Notes: generated by a model from the letters alone, not told the origin. A stretch of 60,114 nt of DNA from JAFMDF01 sp039024375 (GCA_039024375.1 JBCCQK010000001.1:1-60114), one strand, 5' to 3'; shown: positions 1 to 9,427, counted from the first letter of the stretch. Made by a program: numbers and translations.

Positions 1-139
1 ACGCCTCGATGAACTGGGGCAATAATTTTAGGATATGTTCATGGGATTTGAATTTGGCAAGGCACTCTTTAGTGGGATTTAGAATGCCTTGCTAAAATTC
101 ATACTTTCAAAAGAACTCCAACTTATTTGATTTTTATTT

Positions 140-160
140 AGACGTTTTGGTAAAACGTCT
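140..160. repeat. Short perfect hairpin
   Basis: AGACGTTTT (140-148) pairs perfectly with AAAACGTCT (152-160) around a 3-base loop. There is no T-tract after it, so it may be a 3'-UTR structure or repeat remnant and not a terminator. Confidence 0.5.
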
Positions 161-234
161 CTACTATATATCACCAAATAGAAAACGTAAGATTTAATTT
201 TGGATATGTTCATGGGATTATAATTTGTTGAAAT

Positions 235-264
235 AGCCGCACATTTTGTGCGGCTTTTTTTTTT
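235..264 (+). terminator. Rho-independent terminator
   Basis: AGCCGCACA (235-243) pairs perfectly with TGTGCGGCT (247-255) over a 3-base loop, and the stem runs straight into a T-tract of about ten bases. This is a canonical intrinsic terminator on the plus strand, presumably ending a transcript that enters from left of the window. Confidence 0.85.
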
Positions 265-430
265 GCCTATTTTTTAGTTCATCGCACAGCTCAGAGAGTT
301 GCCTTAAAATTGCTCTAAAGGCAACACGAGGCTCCGAGTTGTGCATTTTCTGTCAACGCCATAAGTCTCTTTTCTCTATTCTCTGCTCTCGGTTCTTTTC
401 ATCTGATATTCCTTCTTTGTTGCCTCTTTC

Positions 431-1993
431 TCAGTATATCTCGAATACACCCCACTTCACAATCTGATTCCGATTATTCATATCAAAAATCAGCTTCTCG
501 GCGGGTACAACCAAAAAATAACCGTCGGCGTGATTGGTGATTTTGAACGGGGAAGAATAGACTTTTTTGAGGTCTTGGTACGTATCATTGACGCCGATTC
601 CTTTTAAGGTCTCTCGTTGCAAATCTTTGTTCAACAAAATAGCCACCGTCTTTTCTTCGGTGTCCGAGTGAATGAGCGCAGCAGTGGACGTCTCGTGGAA
701 GTTCAATTGATTTTCTTCGTAGGTAAAAGTGTTGGCAAATTGGATGGTCTGAAAAGGAAAATCGTTTTGATAAGTCAAATCAATTCCACCAATTTTCTCT
801 TCTGCAAAGCCCATTTTTATCGCATCGGTTGCCGTCTTTTCTCCTTTTAATAGCGCAATATTCTCGTTCGCCAGCTGCTGAATGCTTGCGACACTACTTA
901 ATGATTTCGCTTCTTCGAATAATTCTTTTGCATTTTCAGTGTAGCCCATCTGCGCACTCGCGATTCCTTGGATGATAGATAACTCGGCTACTTGTTTTTT
1001 CACTCGAACCATTGGATACAATTGTGCAATCAAAGTCTTCGTATTTTCGTATTGTTCGTCCAAAGTGTAAGCACAGGCCAAATTGACAAAAGTCCGATAG
1101 TGCTGATTATCCATTTGAGTAGCAATGGTCAAATACTCAATCGCCTTTTGTAGTAATTCTTTTTTATCGGCATCGCTGCCGTCGCGCAGTGGAATGTCCG
1201 AATCCAACTCAATGGGATATCGAAAATTAGTTTTTCCGTATTCGGTATGCGTAGCGGCGGCGGCTACTAAACTAGCGCCAATGTTACTGTAAAGTTCTTT
1301 GTATTTCACGAATTGCAAAACGTATTCGTAAGCAGCCACGGCGGATAAATGTTCATCTAAGGCGACTAAGTAATTCGCCGTTTCGAATACTTGAATTAGT
1401 GATTTTACTTTATCGCAAACTTCCAACGCCGTTTTTTTTCGTTCCTCTAAAGTTGGATAATCGGTCAATTCGGCGGCTAGTCGATAGCCATTATACACTT
1501 GGTCAAATAAGTTGGGAATGATTTTGATGGATTGATAACCCGCCAAATGCGTAATGAAAGCACCAAACAAATCGGCTTCTTTTTCGTCGGCGACGTGGTC
1601 TTCAAAATGATGCTCCTCGCTCAAAAAGCGAGTAGCAAAACCTGCTTCTTGCCAATGGTGTTCTTGGTAGAAATGGGTCATCTCGTGAGCAAGTAAGAAG
1701 GCAAAAGCATCTCGTTCTTGATGTTCGAATAGTCGGCAGATGGCGAGTGCTTGTTCGTCCACATAGATGATGTTCTTCCGTTTGTTGTAAGCTAGAACGC
1801 TACTCGCACCTGGTCTGATTTCTAAGGTCGGCCAAGTTCTACGCTGGTCGCCAATGGCCATCTTTAAATCGTTGTACACTTCGTTCATCATGTCGTAAGT
1901 GGCAGACCGTGAAGGATTGGTGTTGCTATGACTAGTTGTTGAAAGTAGGATAAAACTTAATAAACTAAACCAAGTGATGGCGATTTTTTTCAT
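431..1993 (-). CDS. Secreted M48-like zinc metallopeptidase with TPR-like C-terminal half
   Basis: The 520-residue protein starts with a signal peptide (charged MKK, hydrophobic core to about residue 22). A zinc-protease motif HEMTH lies at H103-E104-H107, and the third ligand is probably E139 in EKEADLFG, the spacing expected of gluzincin family M48. Residues ~190-400 are helical and TPR-like (tandem segments spaced about 34 residues); the C-terminal ~110 residues are beta-rich and unassigned. It is therefore likely an exported or envelope peptidase working on proteins. It lies downstream of the sigma factor and anti-sigma-like genes on the same strand, after a 174-bp gap that contains a strong hairpin, so co-transcription is possible but not assured. 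Substrate is unknown. Confidence 0.8.
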   Translation of the reverse strand: MKKIAITWFSLLSFILLSTTSHSNTNPSRSATYDMMNEVYNDLKMAIGDQRRTWPTLEIRPGASSVLAYNKRKNIIYVDEQALAICRLFEHQERDAFAFLLAHEMTHFYQEHHWQEAGFATRFLSEEHHFEDHVADEKEADLFGAFITHLAGYQSIKIIPNLFDQVYNGYRLAAELTDYPTLEERKKTALEVCDKVKSLIQVFETANYLVALDEHLSAVAAYEYVLQFVKYKELYSNIGASLVAAAATHTEYGKTNFRYPIELDSDIPLRDGSDADKKELLQKAIEYLTIATQMDNQHYRTFVNLACAYTLDEQYENTKTLIAQLYPMVRVKKQVAELSIIQGIASAQMGYTENAKELFEEAKSLSSVASIQQLANENIALLKGEKTATDAIKMGFAEEKIGGIDLTYQNDFPFQTIQFANTFTYEENQLNFHETSTAALIHSDTEEKTVAILLNKDLQRETLKGIGVNDTYQDLKKVYSSPFKITNHADGYFLVVPAEKLIFDMNNRNQIVKWGVFEIY

Positions 1994-2030
1994 TTTTAGG
2001 CTTGATAATTTGGCATAGATATAAGACTAG

Positions 2031-2063
2031 ACGTTTACTAAACTTTTGAAGTTTAGTAAACGT
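2031..2063. terminator. Perfect 14-bp hairpin between minus-strand genes
   Basis: ACGTTTACTAAACT (2031-2044) pairs without mismatch to AGTTTAGTAAACGT (2050-2063) with a 5-base loop. It lies after the stop of the TPR/anti-sigma-like gene (2168) and before the peptidase start (1993). No clear T-tract follows on the minus strand, so it may be an mRNA-processing or attenuation structure; terminator is the most economical call. Confidence 0.45.
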
Positions 2064-2167
2064 ACCGTCCAATAAAATGAGTCAAAGCTGCGCTCGAAAA
2101 GAAGCTCAATGTGCTTTGTGAACTCCATACCTTTGTGGTAAAAAACTATTTGGTTGCAAAAAATACC

Positions 2168-2998
2168 CTATAATTTTCGTAGTAATTGCTTCGCTTTTGT
2201 TCCATACTTATCCGATGGTTGTAGTTGCTCCAACTGCGTTTTAGCGGCATCAATATTCTCTAATTTTAAATAGGTAAGTGCCAAATACCACTGAGCATCT
2301 TCCTGTAATGGAAAAGCCGTATTGGCAGCCAAGTCTACCAAACTACCCTGCGCTTCGGTTATTTTATTCGTTTTCAAAAAGGCAATGGACTCGTAAAAAG
2401 TTGCGTAGTTGCTCAACGGGTCATTGGGCGCTACATTCTTGAAATTTTGAAAAGTAGCAATCGCCGCAGTATAGTCCCCATTCTCGTACTGTTCGATGCC
2501 CGTTTGCAAATCGGCCAATGCTACTTTGTTGGCACCAAAGCCCGTTTCGGCCAGTCGGTCTTCAATTTCTATGGACAACACATTTTCGTGCATCGCAAAG
2601 TTATTTTGAAACAAGTCATTTGGGTCAGTGGGCTGTGACAAAATCCACCAACCTGCTACCAATAATAAGGCGAAAGAAGCGGCAATCGCCAAACTACGGC
2701 CAAAAGAAATCCGTCGAACGGTTGCTTCTTTTTGGGCGTTTTTTTCTATTACCTTATCCGCCACTTTTTCACTAAAAAACTGTTCATTTTTCATCTCTTC
2801 GTGGACGCCCGCAACGATACTGCGGAAGTCGGCTGCTCCCGCTTGGTCAATGCCCTTGAGGATGTCTTGGTGGAAAGTAACCTCTTCCGCCAAACCCTCA
2901 TCTTTGGCCATTTGCTGTTCGAACGCCGCTAGTTCGCTAGCGTCCATTTCCCGATTGAGGAAATTTTCTATCTCGTCTATGTTGTAATTTTTTTCCAT
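2168..2998 (-). CDS. Membrane-anchored anti-sigma-like TPR protein
   Basis: The 276-residue protein has an N-terminal helical region (IENFLNREMDASELAAFEQQ...) of the type seen at the start of Bacteroidota anti-sigma factors, but without the HxxxCxxC zinc motif. One transmembrane helix follows at about residues 104-121 (SLAIAASFALLLVAGWWIL), then a TPR-like domain from ~155 to the end. The predicted topology puts the N-terminus in the cytoplasm and the TPR part in the periplasm. It starts 136 bp downstream of the ECF sigma factor on the same strand, which supports a role in holding or modulating that factor in response to an envelope signal. That role is inferred; no anti-sigma activity can be read directly. 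Confidence 0.7.
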   Translation of the reverse strand: MEKNYNIDEIENFLNREMDASELAAFEQQMAKDEGLAEEVTFHQDILKGIDQAGAADFRSIVAGVHEEMKNEQFFSEKVADKVIEKNAQKEATVRRISFGRSLAIAASFALLLVAGWWILSQPTDPNDLFQNNFAMHENVLSIEIEDRLAETGFGANKVALADLQTGIEQYENGDYTAAIATFQNFKNVAPNDPLSNYATFYESIAFLKTNKITEAQGSLVDLAANTAFPLQEDAQWYLALTYLKLENIDAAKTQLEQLQPSDKYGTKAKQLLRKL

Positions 2999-3134
2999 GT
3001 TGAAGAAGGTTTAGAGGTTTAAAGTTTCAAGGCTGAGAGGTGTAGAGGTTAATGGGTTGATAGGTTTGAAAGCGACTACTACTTATTGCCACTGCCACTG
3101 CTACTGCATACTGCCACTGCATACTGCCAACCAC

Positions 3135-3713
3135 TCACTCCTCAAACGTTGCATATTTGGCCCGCACTTGTTTTTTAAACGCCTCCATACATTTGTAGCG
3201 CCGTTTTTTGGCGTATTGTGCGGTAAAACCGTATTTTTCGGCGATGGCCTTTAACGATAATTTTTTGTAGTAAAAGTCGATTAAAATGTCTTTACATCCA
3301 CCTTTTACTTGTTGTAGCATTTCGCCGATTAGTTTGTGTTTTTTTTCCACTTCCTGTTTTTCTACTAGTGTGTCTTCTTGGTACAAAACGTAGTCCGTGT
3401 CTTTATCATCCATAACCAATTGGAGACCATTTTTCGAGCGTTTGCGCAATTCCGTTAACCATAGATTGCGGTTAATGGCGTACAGGTAAGTTTTGATGTG
3501 GCTTTTCAATTCGAAGTCGGGTTTATGCACGTTTTTGTACAATACGACCAACGCTTCTTGAAAAAAATCTTCCGCATCGTTTCCTGTACCGTTGTTGTTT
3601 TTGATAAAACTGGCACATTCGGGATAGGCTAAGCGGTACAGTTGTCGAATGACGGATTGTTCTCCCCGTTTTAGGCGTTTGACGATGGCATCGTTTAAGT
3701 TGATTTCTCCCAT
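3135..3713 (-). CDS. ECF-type RNA polymerase sigma factor (sigma-70 family)
   Basis: The 192-residue protein has a region-2-like segment (DAEDFFQEALVVLYKNV..., followed by YAINRNLWLTELRKR) and a region-4 helix-turn-helix (LIDFYYKKLSLKAIAEKYGF, then AKKRRYKCMEAFKK). It lacks regions 1 and 3, as expected for ECF factors, and would direct RNA polymerase to a small regulon. It is first in the set with the membrane TPR protein and the M48 peptidase. A 829-bp gap separates it from the divergent permease array, so its promoter lies in that gap. The signal it answers is unknown. Confidence 0.88.
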   Translation of the reverse strand: MGEINLNDAIVKRLKRGEQSVIRQLYRLAYPECASFIKNNNGTGNDAEDFFQEALVVLYKNVHKPDFELKSHIKTYLYAINRNLWLTELRKRSKNGLQLVMDDKDTDYVLYQEDTLVEKQEVEKKHKLIGEMLQQVKGGCKDILIDFYYKKLSLKAIAEKYGFTAQYAKKRRYKCMEAFKKQVRAKYATFEE

Positions 3714-4542
3714 TTTCCAATAGCTTTAAACCGTAATTTGGTCTAAAGTTAATGAAAAATGCGATGCGAAGGTTTGCAGTAATTGGTCAAATCTATCAAT
3801 TGACCACTTTTGGTCACACCCGTTAATGCGCTTTTAGGAATATGGTGACCCTCTATTCCCCATTTTTCTTAGTATTTTTTTAACACTTCTTTTCTTTCCT
3901 ACCAATTTACGGGGCGAGCTGGATTCCCTGCTACTACTTTTTTGGGGCTAAAACTCACTTCTTCCTTATTTGAATTTGATTAGTTAACCCAAGTTGTGAG
4001 CTGTAATCTATGCTACCTAAGCAGGCGATACTTTGTCAGTCTATTGACACCCCACATCTTTTTAGAGATGAAAAGGTGCAGCGCACCGATAACATTTGTA
4101 TCAAAAGTTGGTCAAAACGCTCCAAAGATGCAGCGCACCGTCCACATTAAATCTTATTTTTAACAAATGTGGACGGTGCGCTGCACCTTTGAGACCCACT
4201 TTCAGCAGCAGATGATACAAATATTATCGGTACTCCGTACCTTTTTACCCTAAAGCAAGCTTGTGGGGTGTCGTTAGACTTTGTCAGTATCTCCTGCTTT
4301 TCAAGCGCCTAAAAGAAAGAGATGCTGACAAAGCATCGCTTTCTAACCCTACGCACATAAAAGACCACCGTATTTTCTCAAATCCAATAAAAGTAAGGTC
4401 GTCCAGTAGTGAACAGCAATCGTCCATAAACGGACAGATTTCTTATAGGTCTTGTAAAGTGCATTTTCGTAAAAAATTGATAAAGAGCGACTTATATGTT
4501 TGGTATGTCTATTGGAGTGGTTATATTAAAATAGCCAGTATT
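3714..4542. other. Long divergent intergenic region with foldback element
   Basis: This gap lies between the minus-strand sigma gene and the plus-strand permease array. Its central part (about 3979-4362) is a foldback element described separately. The remainder (3714-3978 and 4363-4542) shows no gene. Promoters for both directions should lie here, but I could not identify a convincing TTTG/TAnnTTTG pair. An open frame runs from 4261 into the permease but lies in the right arm of the palindrome, so it is not accepted as coding. Confidence 0.6.
3979..4362. repeat. ~390-bp foldback element, copy 1
   Basis: The well-conserved core (4018-4345) is a near-complete imperfect palindrome. A 34-base left arm at 4021-4054 matches the reverse complement of 4264-4297; a middle arm near 4072-4105 pairs with ~4212-4242; the centre (4124-4148 with 4165-4190) is an almost perfect 25-bp hairpin around a 16-base AT-rich loop. 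The same core occurs at 12236-12564 with about 95% identity by eye. CTTTGTCAG occurs at 4031-4039 and 4279-4287, with its complement at 4325-4333. Outer termini are eroded compared with copy 2. No ORF is carried, so it resembles a MITE or a structured non-coding element. Confidence 0.8.
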
Positions 4543-6927
4543 ATGTTTTCTAGTTATCTTAAGATTGCGCTCAGAAATTTTGGGAAGTATCGACTAACTT
4601 CTTTCATCAACTTATTGGGTTTAACCGTTGGAATTGTTGTTTGTTTGCTAATTGTACTGTTCATAAAAACGGAGTCTAATTTTGACAATTTTCACGAAAA
4701 AGCGGACCGTATCGCACTTTTTCGTCAACTTGACCACTCGGCTAGAAGTGGTAGCAAATTTGCGCCCTTTTTAGGAAAAGAACTAGCACAGATAGACAAA
4801 ATCACGCGATTGGTTCCCGATAAGCCACTATTAGATACGGAGGAAACGGCGAATTACGAACCTAACTTCTACTTTGCCGATACTGCTTTTCTATCCATTT
4901 TTGACTTCTCGTTAGCGGTTGGTGACCCGCAGACTGTATTAAAAGAGCCTTACAGCGTGGTACTTTCCCAAAAAATGGCTACTAAGTATTTTCCAAACCT
5001 CAATCCTATCGGTCAAACGATAACTTACCAAAAAAAACAGCCGTTAACCGTAACGGGTATTTTAGAAAATACACCCGATAATTCTCACCTTCAAATTGAC
5101 TTTCTCTGTTCCGCCGAAAATTTGGAGCAATTGAGTCAAGGGAGTTATAATAGTTACTGGGATAGCCGCACATTGACTTATGTGCTGCTCTCCGAGCAAA
5201 CAGATATTGCAGCGCTCTCCGCTCAGTTACCTGAAATCGCCCAACGAACAGAAGATGCAAATGCTAACATTTGGCAACTTTCGCTAATACCCCTGCGAGA
5301 TATTTATTTACGATATAATTTGAGTGGAGGAATAGTTTCCAATAAAGCCATAGAAAACATTTACATCTTTTCGGTAATTGCCTTTTTCGTCTTACTGTTA
5401 GCTTGTTTCAACTACATCAGTTTGGTCACGGCTCGGTCTAATACCAGAGCCAGAGAAGTAGGTGTTCGAAGGCTATTGGGCGCCAACCGAAAGCAGTTAA
5501 TTGCGCAATTTTTGAGCGAATCCACCTTCATGCTTGCTTTCGCTTTATTACTCGCTTTAGGAATTATACAATTGGCTTTTCCCCTATTTAATAGTTTCGT
5601 TGGTAAAGAATTAAGTTTTGTACAACTCGTCGAACCCAAAACTTTAGGCTTATCGGTGGGGATTTTTGTGGCGGTTGCCTGTATTACTGGGCTTTACCCC
5701 GCTTTAGCGTTGTCTTCTTTTCAATTGGTCAACGTATTGAAGAAAACCCTTTTTGGAAAAGCTAAAGACTCCTTTTTTCGAAAAGGATTGGTCGTTGCAC
5801 AGTTTACCATTTCCATCACGATGATTATTGCAACGGTAGTCGTTCTGAACCAAATGTATTTTATAAAAAATAAAGATTTGGGCTACGAACGAGAAGCGGT
5901 GATTAATATTGACTTTCAAGGAAATCTGAGCTCAGAAAAGAAAATAGTCTTCCAACAAGCGGTCAATCAATTAGCTGCCGTAGCCACTTCCACCTTTTGT
6001 AGTGTGCTGCCCGGCAACGGCGCGGCGTATAATAAACTGGTCGAGCAGTATGTTCCCGAAGGAAAATCCGTAACCTATACCTACATTCAGGCGGATGCTA
6101 ATTTTCTATCTACCTTCGATATTCGATTGAAAGAGGGACGAAATTTTTCTTCCCAAGTTCCCAGTAGCGGTCGCCAGTTTCTGGCCAATCAAGCTTTGGT
6201 GGACCATTTAGAGTGGAAATCGGACGCGGTCGGCCAAGAAATAGGCTACTATTCTTACCAAAATTCGGAGAATGGCGGCTATCGAGAAGTGCCAGTAAGA
6301 GGAGAGATTATTGGTATCATCGACGATTATCATCAAAGTAATTTACGGACTTCCATTGAGCCAATGCTTGTTCTCTACGGTTCGGGCTGGCAGGGACAAC
6401 TTGCCGTAAAAGCTAAAACGGCTAGTTTGCGCAGCGTTGTTGAGGATTTGGAAAGCACTTGGAAGCAGAACTTCCCCAACGAGCCTTTTGCCTTTCAGTT
6501 TTTAGATGACGCTTTCCAACAGACTTATCAACAAGAAGAAAAGGTAGGGCAGATATTTAGTGTTTTTTCCGGTTTGGCAATTTTTATTTCTTGTTTAGGC
6601 CTGCTAGGCTTAGTGACTTTTGCCGCCGAGCGGCGCACCAAAGAAATTGGTGTCCGAAAAGTACTGGGTGCTTCTGTCTTGAGTATTATTCGTCTGCTTT
6701 CTTTAGACTTCGTCAAGTTGATTTTCATTGCGCTTTTCTTGGCGATACCCATTGCCGTTTACTTTATGCAAGAATGGCTCAATCGGTTTGTCTATCGAGT
6801 GGATTTAGAGTGGTGGATTTTTGCGGGAGCGGGCTTGATTGCTTTGGTAATTACCTTTTCTACCATTGGGTATCAAAGTGCGAGAGCCGCCTTGGCTAAT
6901 CCAGTAAAATCACTCAGAAGTGAGTAA
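4543..6927 (+). CDS. FtsX/MacB-family ABC transporter permease (array member 1)
   Basis: The accepted start at 4543 gives 794 residues beginning MFSSYLKIALRNFGKYR, which matches the N-termini of the five following paralogues; the open frame extends upstream to 4261 but only through repeat DNA. Architecture: N-terminal TM helix (~20-40), MacB-type periplasmic domain, first FtsX core (ACFNYISLVTARSNTRARE, then GVRRLLGA), a second TM/periplasmic unit, and a second FtsX core (LVTFAAERRTKEIGVRKVLG) with three more TM helices. Such proteins are the membrane half of mechanotransmission ABC systems that act on periplasmic or outer-membrane substrates and need a separate ATPase. None is encoded nearby. 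The next permease starts 29 bp downstream, suggesting a shared transcript. Confidence 0.9.
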   Translation: MFSSYLKIALRNFGKYRLTSFINLLGLTVGIVVCLLIVLFIKTESNFDNFHEKADRIALFRQLDHSARSGSKFAPFLGKELAQIDKITRLVPDKPLLDTEETANYEPNFYFADTAFLSIFDFSLAVGDPQTVLKEPYSVVLSQKMATKYFPNLNPIGQTITYQKKQPLTVTGILENTPDNSHLQIDFLCSAENLEQLSQGSYNSYWDSRTLTYVLLSEQTDIAALSAQLPEIAQRTEDANANIWQLSLIPLRDIYLRYNLSGGIVSNKAIENIYIFSVIAFFVLLLACFNYISLVTARSNTRAREVGVRRLLGANRKQLIAQFLSESTFMLAFALLLALGIIQLAFPLFNSFVGKELSFVQLVEPKTLGLSVGIFVAVACITGLYPALALSSFQLVNVLKKTLFGKAKDSFFRKGLVVAQFTISITMIIATVVVLNQMYFIKNKDLGYEREAVINIDFQGNLSSEKKIVFQQAVNQLAAVATSTFCSVLPGNGAAYNKLVEQYVPEGKSVTYTYIQADANFLSTFDIRLKEGRNFSSQVPSSGRQFLANQALVDHLEWKSDAVGQEIGYYSYQNSENGGYREVPVRGEIIGIIDDYHQSNLRTSIEPMLVLYGSGWQGQLAVKAKTASLRSVVEDLESTWKQNFPNEPFAFQFLDDAFQQTYQQEEKVGQIFSVFSGLAIFISCLGLLGLVTFAAERRTKEIGVRKVLGASVLSIIRLLSLDFVKLIFIALFLAIPIAVYFMQEWLNRFVYRVDLEWWIFAGAGLIALVITFSTIGYQSARAALANPVKSLRSE

Positions 6928-6956
6928 AAATAACTTCGAAAAGTAATACCACAACA

Positions 6957-9392
6957 ATGCTTTTGAACTACTTAAAAATTGCTTTCCGTAACCTTATTCG
7001 ATTTCGAGGCTACACGCTCATCAACATGCTTGGTCTGACGCTAGGGCTAGTCGCTTGCTTATTAATTTTTCGCTACATTGGCGACGAATGGAGTGTTGAC
7101 CAACATCATTTGGATAAGGAAAATATCTACCGAATCAGTTCCGAATCTTCTCTTCGGAACGAACGCTCCGAAGGCGGACGAACGCCTTCTCCGTTGGCGA
7201 AAGCCCTGCAAGCCGATTTTCCCGAAATCGAAGCGAGCGCTAGGATATGCCAAGTATTCGACGTAGAAAAATTCTTAGTCAACTATAACAATCAAGCGTA
7301 TTTCGAAGAACGGGTAGTTTTTGCGGACAGTAATTTTTTTGAGTTACTGACCTACGAATTTCTGCAAGGCGACCGAAATACGGCACTCGACCAGCCGTTT
7401 TCGGTAGTGTTGTCTAGTGCAATGGCTAAAAAGCTATTTGGAAAAGACAATCCAATCGGTGAAACCATCGAAATCAGCAGTCATTATGGTGGTCAAAAAG
7501 ACTATCAAGTAACGGGTGTATTGAATGACCAAAAGTATCGGTCGCACATCGAAGGGGATTTTTTTATTTCGGCTCGTAGTGGCGCCATTGGAAAGGCGTA
7601 TTTTGACTTGCAAGAATGGGCGGGACTCAACCTATTTTACACCTACGTTCGACTGCGTCCCGAAACCAACGTAGCGGCGTTGACGGCGGCACTTCCCAAC
7701 TGGTTGGAAGGATACGCTGGCGACCGATTTCGAGAATTTGGCATTCAACGAACGTATAGTTTTACGCCCATTAGCGACGTTTACTTGAAAGCTGCGGGAG
7801 CGAATATTTTCGGGCCGAAAGGAAACGATACCTTGTTGTATATTCTGGCGGGCATTGCCACTTTTATTTTACTAATTGCTTGTATCAATTTTATGAATTT
7901 GGCGACGGCGAAAGCGAGTTTGCGTACCAAAGAAGTGGGCATCCGAAAAGCAGTGGGTGCCGACCGTTCGATGCTAATTCAACAATTTATGAGTGAAGCC
8001 TTTTTGTATGCCTTTTTAGCCGTCGTTTTGGGTTGCTTTTCCGCCGAATTGCTCTTACCTACTTTTAGCGCGTTGTTTGGACAATCTTTTACGGATACAA
8101 GTCTATTGAAATGGGAAGTTGTTCCTTGGCTATTGGGATTTGTGTTCGTTACAACTTTGGTAGCGGGTACCTATCCTGCTTTCTATTTATCCTCATTTAG
8201 TCCAGCTACTATTTTTAAAAATAGTACGGGACCCAAAGGAAATACCAGAAATGTTCGGCGAACTTTGGTCGCAATTCAGTTTATCATTTCAATCGGCTTG
8301 ATTCAAGGCGTATTGGTGATGCAACAGCAAATGGATTTTATTCAGAATAAAAGTTTAGGGTTTAATCCCGAAGCGAAGATAGTACTATCGCTGAACACTG
8401 ATGAAGCCAACCAAAATTATTCGACCCTACGGAATACGCTTTTGGAAAATGGTCAAGTCGAAGAAGTTGGAGCGGCGAGTGGCTATCCGGGCGAACCGAA
8501 CGGCGGTACTTTCTTCTACTACAAAGATGGTCAGATGCCCGACGAAGGTTTTCTGTGTGTCAATAGCACCGTAACGCCCGAATTTATGCAGGTCATGGAC
8601 TTCGAATTAGTAACGGGACGGCTATTTGACCCCAATCGTTTCGCCGACACGACGACTAAAGCCGTCATTACTGAGAAAACGATGCACGGTTTGGGGATGA
8701 CGGCGGATAATGTGCTAGGACAAACCATTTACATTAACTTCGAACAGGGTGAACAGCCCGGTTTTGAAATCATCGGGGTCATCAAAGACTATCACGACGT
8801 TTCGCTGCATCAAGAGATGCAGGGGCAAGTTTTTGATTGGAGTCCGCAATGGCCAACGCCCTACGTAGTCGCTTCGGTAAAAACCGAGAACGTATCTAGC
8901 CTACTAGCCGATATGGAACAAAGCTGGCAGCGGGTCAACCCCAACGAGCCTTTCGAATTTCAGTTTCTAGAAGACCGCCTGCAACAGAATTACGAAGCCG
9001 ACCAACGTCTTTCCCAACTGATTGTCTGGGGAACTTTACTCACCATTTTTATTTCCTGCTTAGGCCTATTTGGACTCATCACCTTTGCGGCCGAACGACG
9101 TGGGAAGGAAATAAGTATTCGAAAAGTGTTGGGGGCCTCTGTGCCTAGTATCGTCGCTTTATTATCCAGAGATTTTATTCAGTTGGTACTGTTGGCATTG
9201 CTTGCTGCCGCTCCCATCAGTTGGTACGTGATGCAGCAATGGCTGGACGGTTTTGCCTATCATATTGACGTGACTTATTGGACGGTCGTTGTGGCGGGCC
9301 TTTTTGCGGTATTGATTACGCTGTTGACCATTGGATTCCAAAGTGTCAAAGCCGCTACGGTCAATCCAATTCAGTCATTAAAAAGGGAGTAA
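6957..9392 (+). CDS. FtsX/MacB-family ABC transporter permease (array member 2)
   Basis: This 811-residue protein begins MLLNYLKIAFRNLIRFRGYT and has the same duplicated plan as its neighbour: N-terminal TM helix, MacB-like periplasmic domain, FtsX core 1 (ACINFMNLATAKASLRTKE, GIRKAVGA), second periplasmic domain, and FtsX core 2 (GLFGLITFAAERRGKEISIR) followed by the terminal TM helices and the family ending NPIQSLKRE. The 29-bp spacing from member 1 makes these two the only obviously co-transcribed pair in the array. Sequence in the periplasmic domains differs strongly from member 1, so the substrate or partner probably differs. It lacks any Walker motif and depends on an ATPase encoded elsewhere. 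Confidence 0.9.
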   Translation: MLLNYLKIAFRNLIRFRGYTLINMLGLTLGLVACLLIFRYIGDEWSVDQHHLDKENIYRISSESSLRNERSEGGRTPSPLAKALQADFPEIEASARICQVFDVEKFLVNYNNQAYFEERVVFADSNFFELLTYEFLQGDRNTALDQPFSVVLSSAMAKKLFGKDNPIGETIEISSHYGGQKDYQVTGVLNDQKYRSHIEGDFFISARSGAIGKAYFDLQEWAGLNLFYTYVRLRPETNVAALTAALPNWLEGYAGDRFREFGIQRTYSFTPISDVYLKAAGANIFGPKGNDTLLYILAGIATFILLIACINFMNLATAKASLRTKEVGIRKAVGADRSMLIQQFMSEAFLYAFLAVVLGCFSAELLLPTFSALFGQSFTDTSLLKWEVVPWLLGFVFVTTLVAGTYPAFYLSSFSPATIFKNSTGPKGNTRNVRRTLVAIQFIISIGLIQGVLVMQQQMDFIQNKSLGFNPEAKIVLSLNTDEANQNYSTLRNTLLENGQVEEVGAASGYPGEPNGGTFFYYKDGQMPDEGFLCVNSTVTPEFMQVMDFELVTGRLFDPNRFADTTTKAVITEKTMHGLGMTADNVLGQTIYINFEQGEQPGFEIIGVIKDYHDVSLHQEMQGQVFDWSPQWPTPYVVASVKTENVSSLLADMEQSWQRVNPNEPFEFQFLEDRLQQNYEADQRLSQLIVWGTLLTIFISCLGLFGLITFAAERRGKEISIRKVLGASVPSIVALLSRDFIQLVLLALLAAAPISWYVMQQWLDGFAYHIDVTYWTVVVAGLFAVLITLLTIGFQSVKAATVNPIQSLKRE

Positions 9393-9427
9393 GTTCTCGG
9401 TGAATGCTCGTCTGGAGATGAGTAGAT

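Larger units (their letters stand above)
1..430. other. Intergenic left edge with direct repeat and two hairpins
   Basis: No gene is supported here. An 18-base segment beginning GGATATGTTCATGGG occurs at 31-48 and again at 202-219 in the same orientation. Between them lies a 9-bp hairpin (140-160) and after them a strong terminator (235-264). The layout looks like the 3' flank of a plus-strand gene outside the window, meeting the convergent peptidase gene that ends at 431. The short open frame at 246-467 has low-complexity Phe/Ser content and is not a credible gene. Confidence 0.6.

Noticed and set aside
246..467. 73-residue open frame on the plus strand
   Set aside because: It begins in a terminator stem and T-tract, is Phe/Ser-rich and overlaps the end of the peptidase gene on the other strand.
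4261..4542. N-terminal extension of permease 1 (94 residues)
   Set aside because: It lies in the right arm of a repeat that also occurs at 12482-12590 without an attached gene, and the peptide has no similarity to other permease N-termini. The start at 4543 matches the paralogues.
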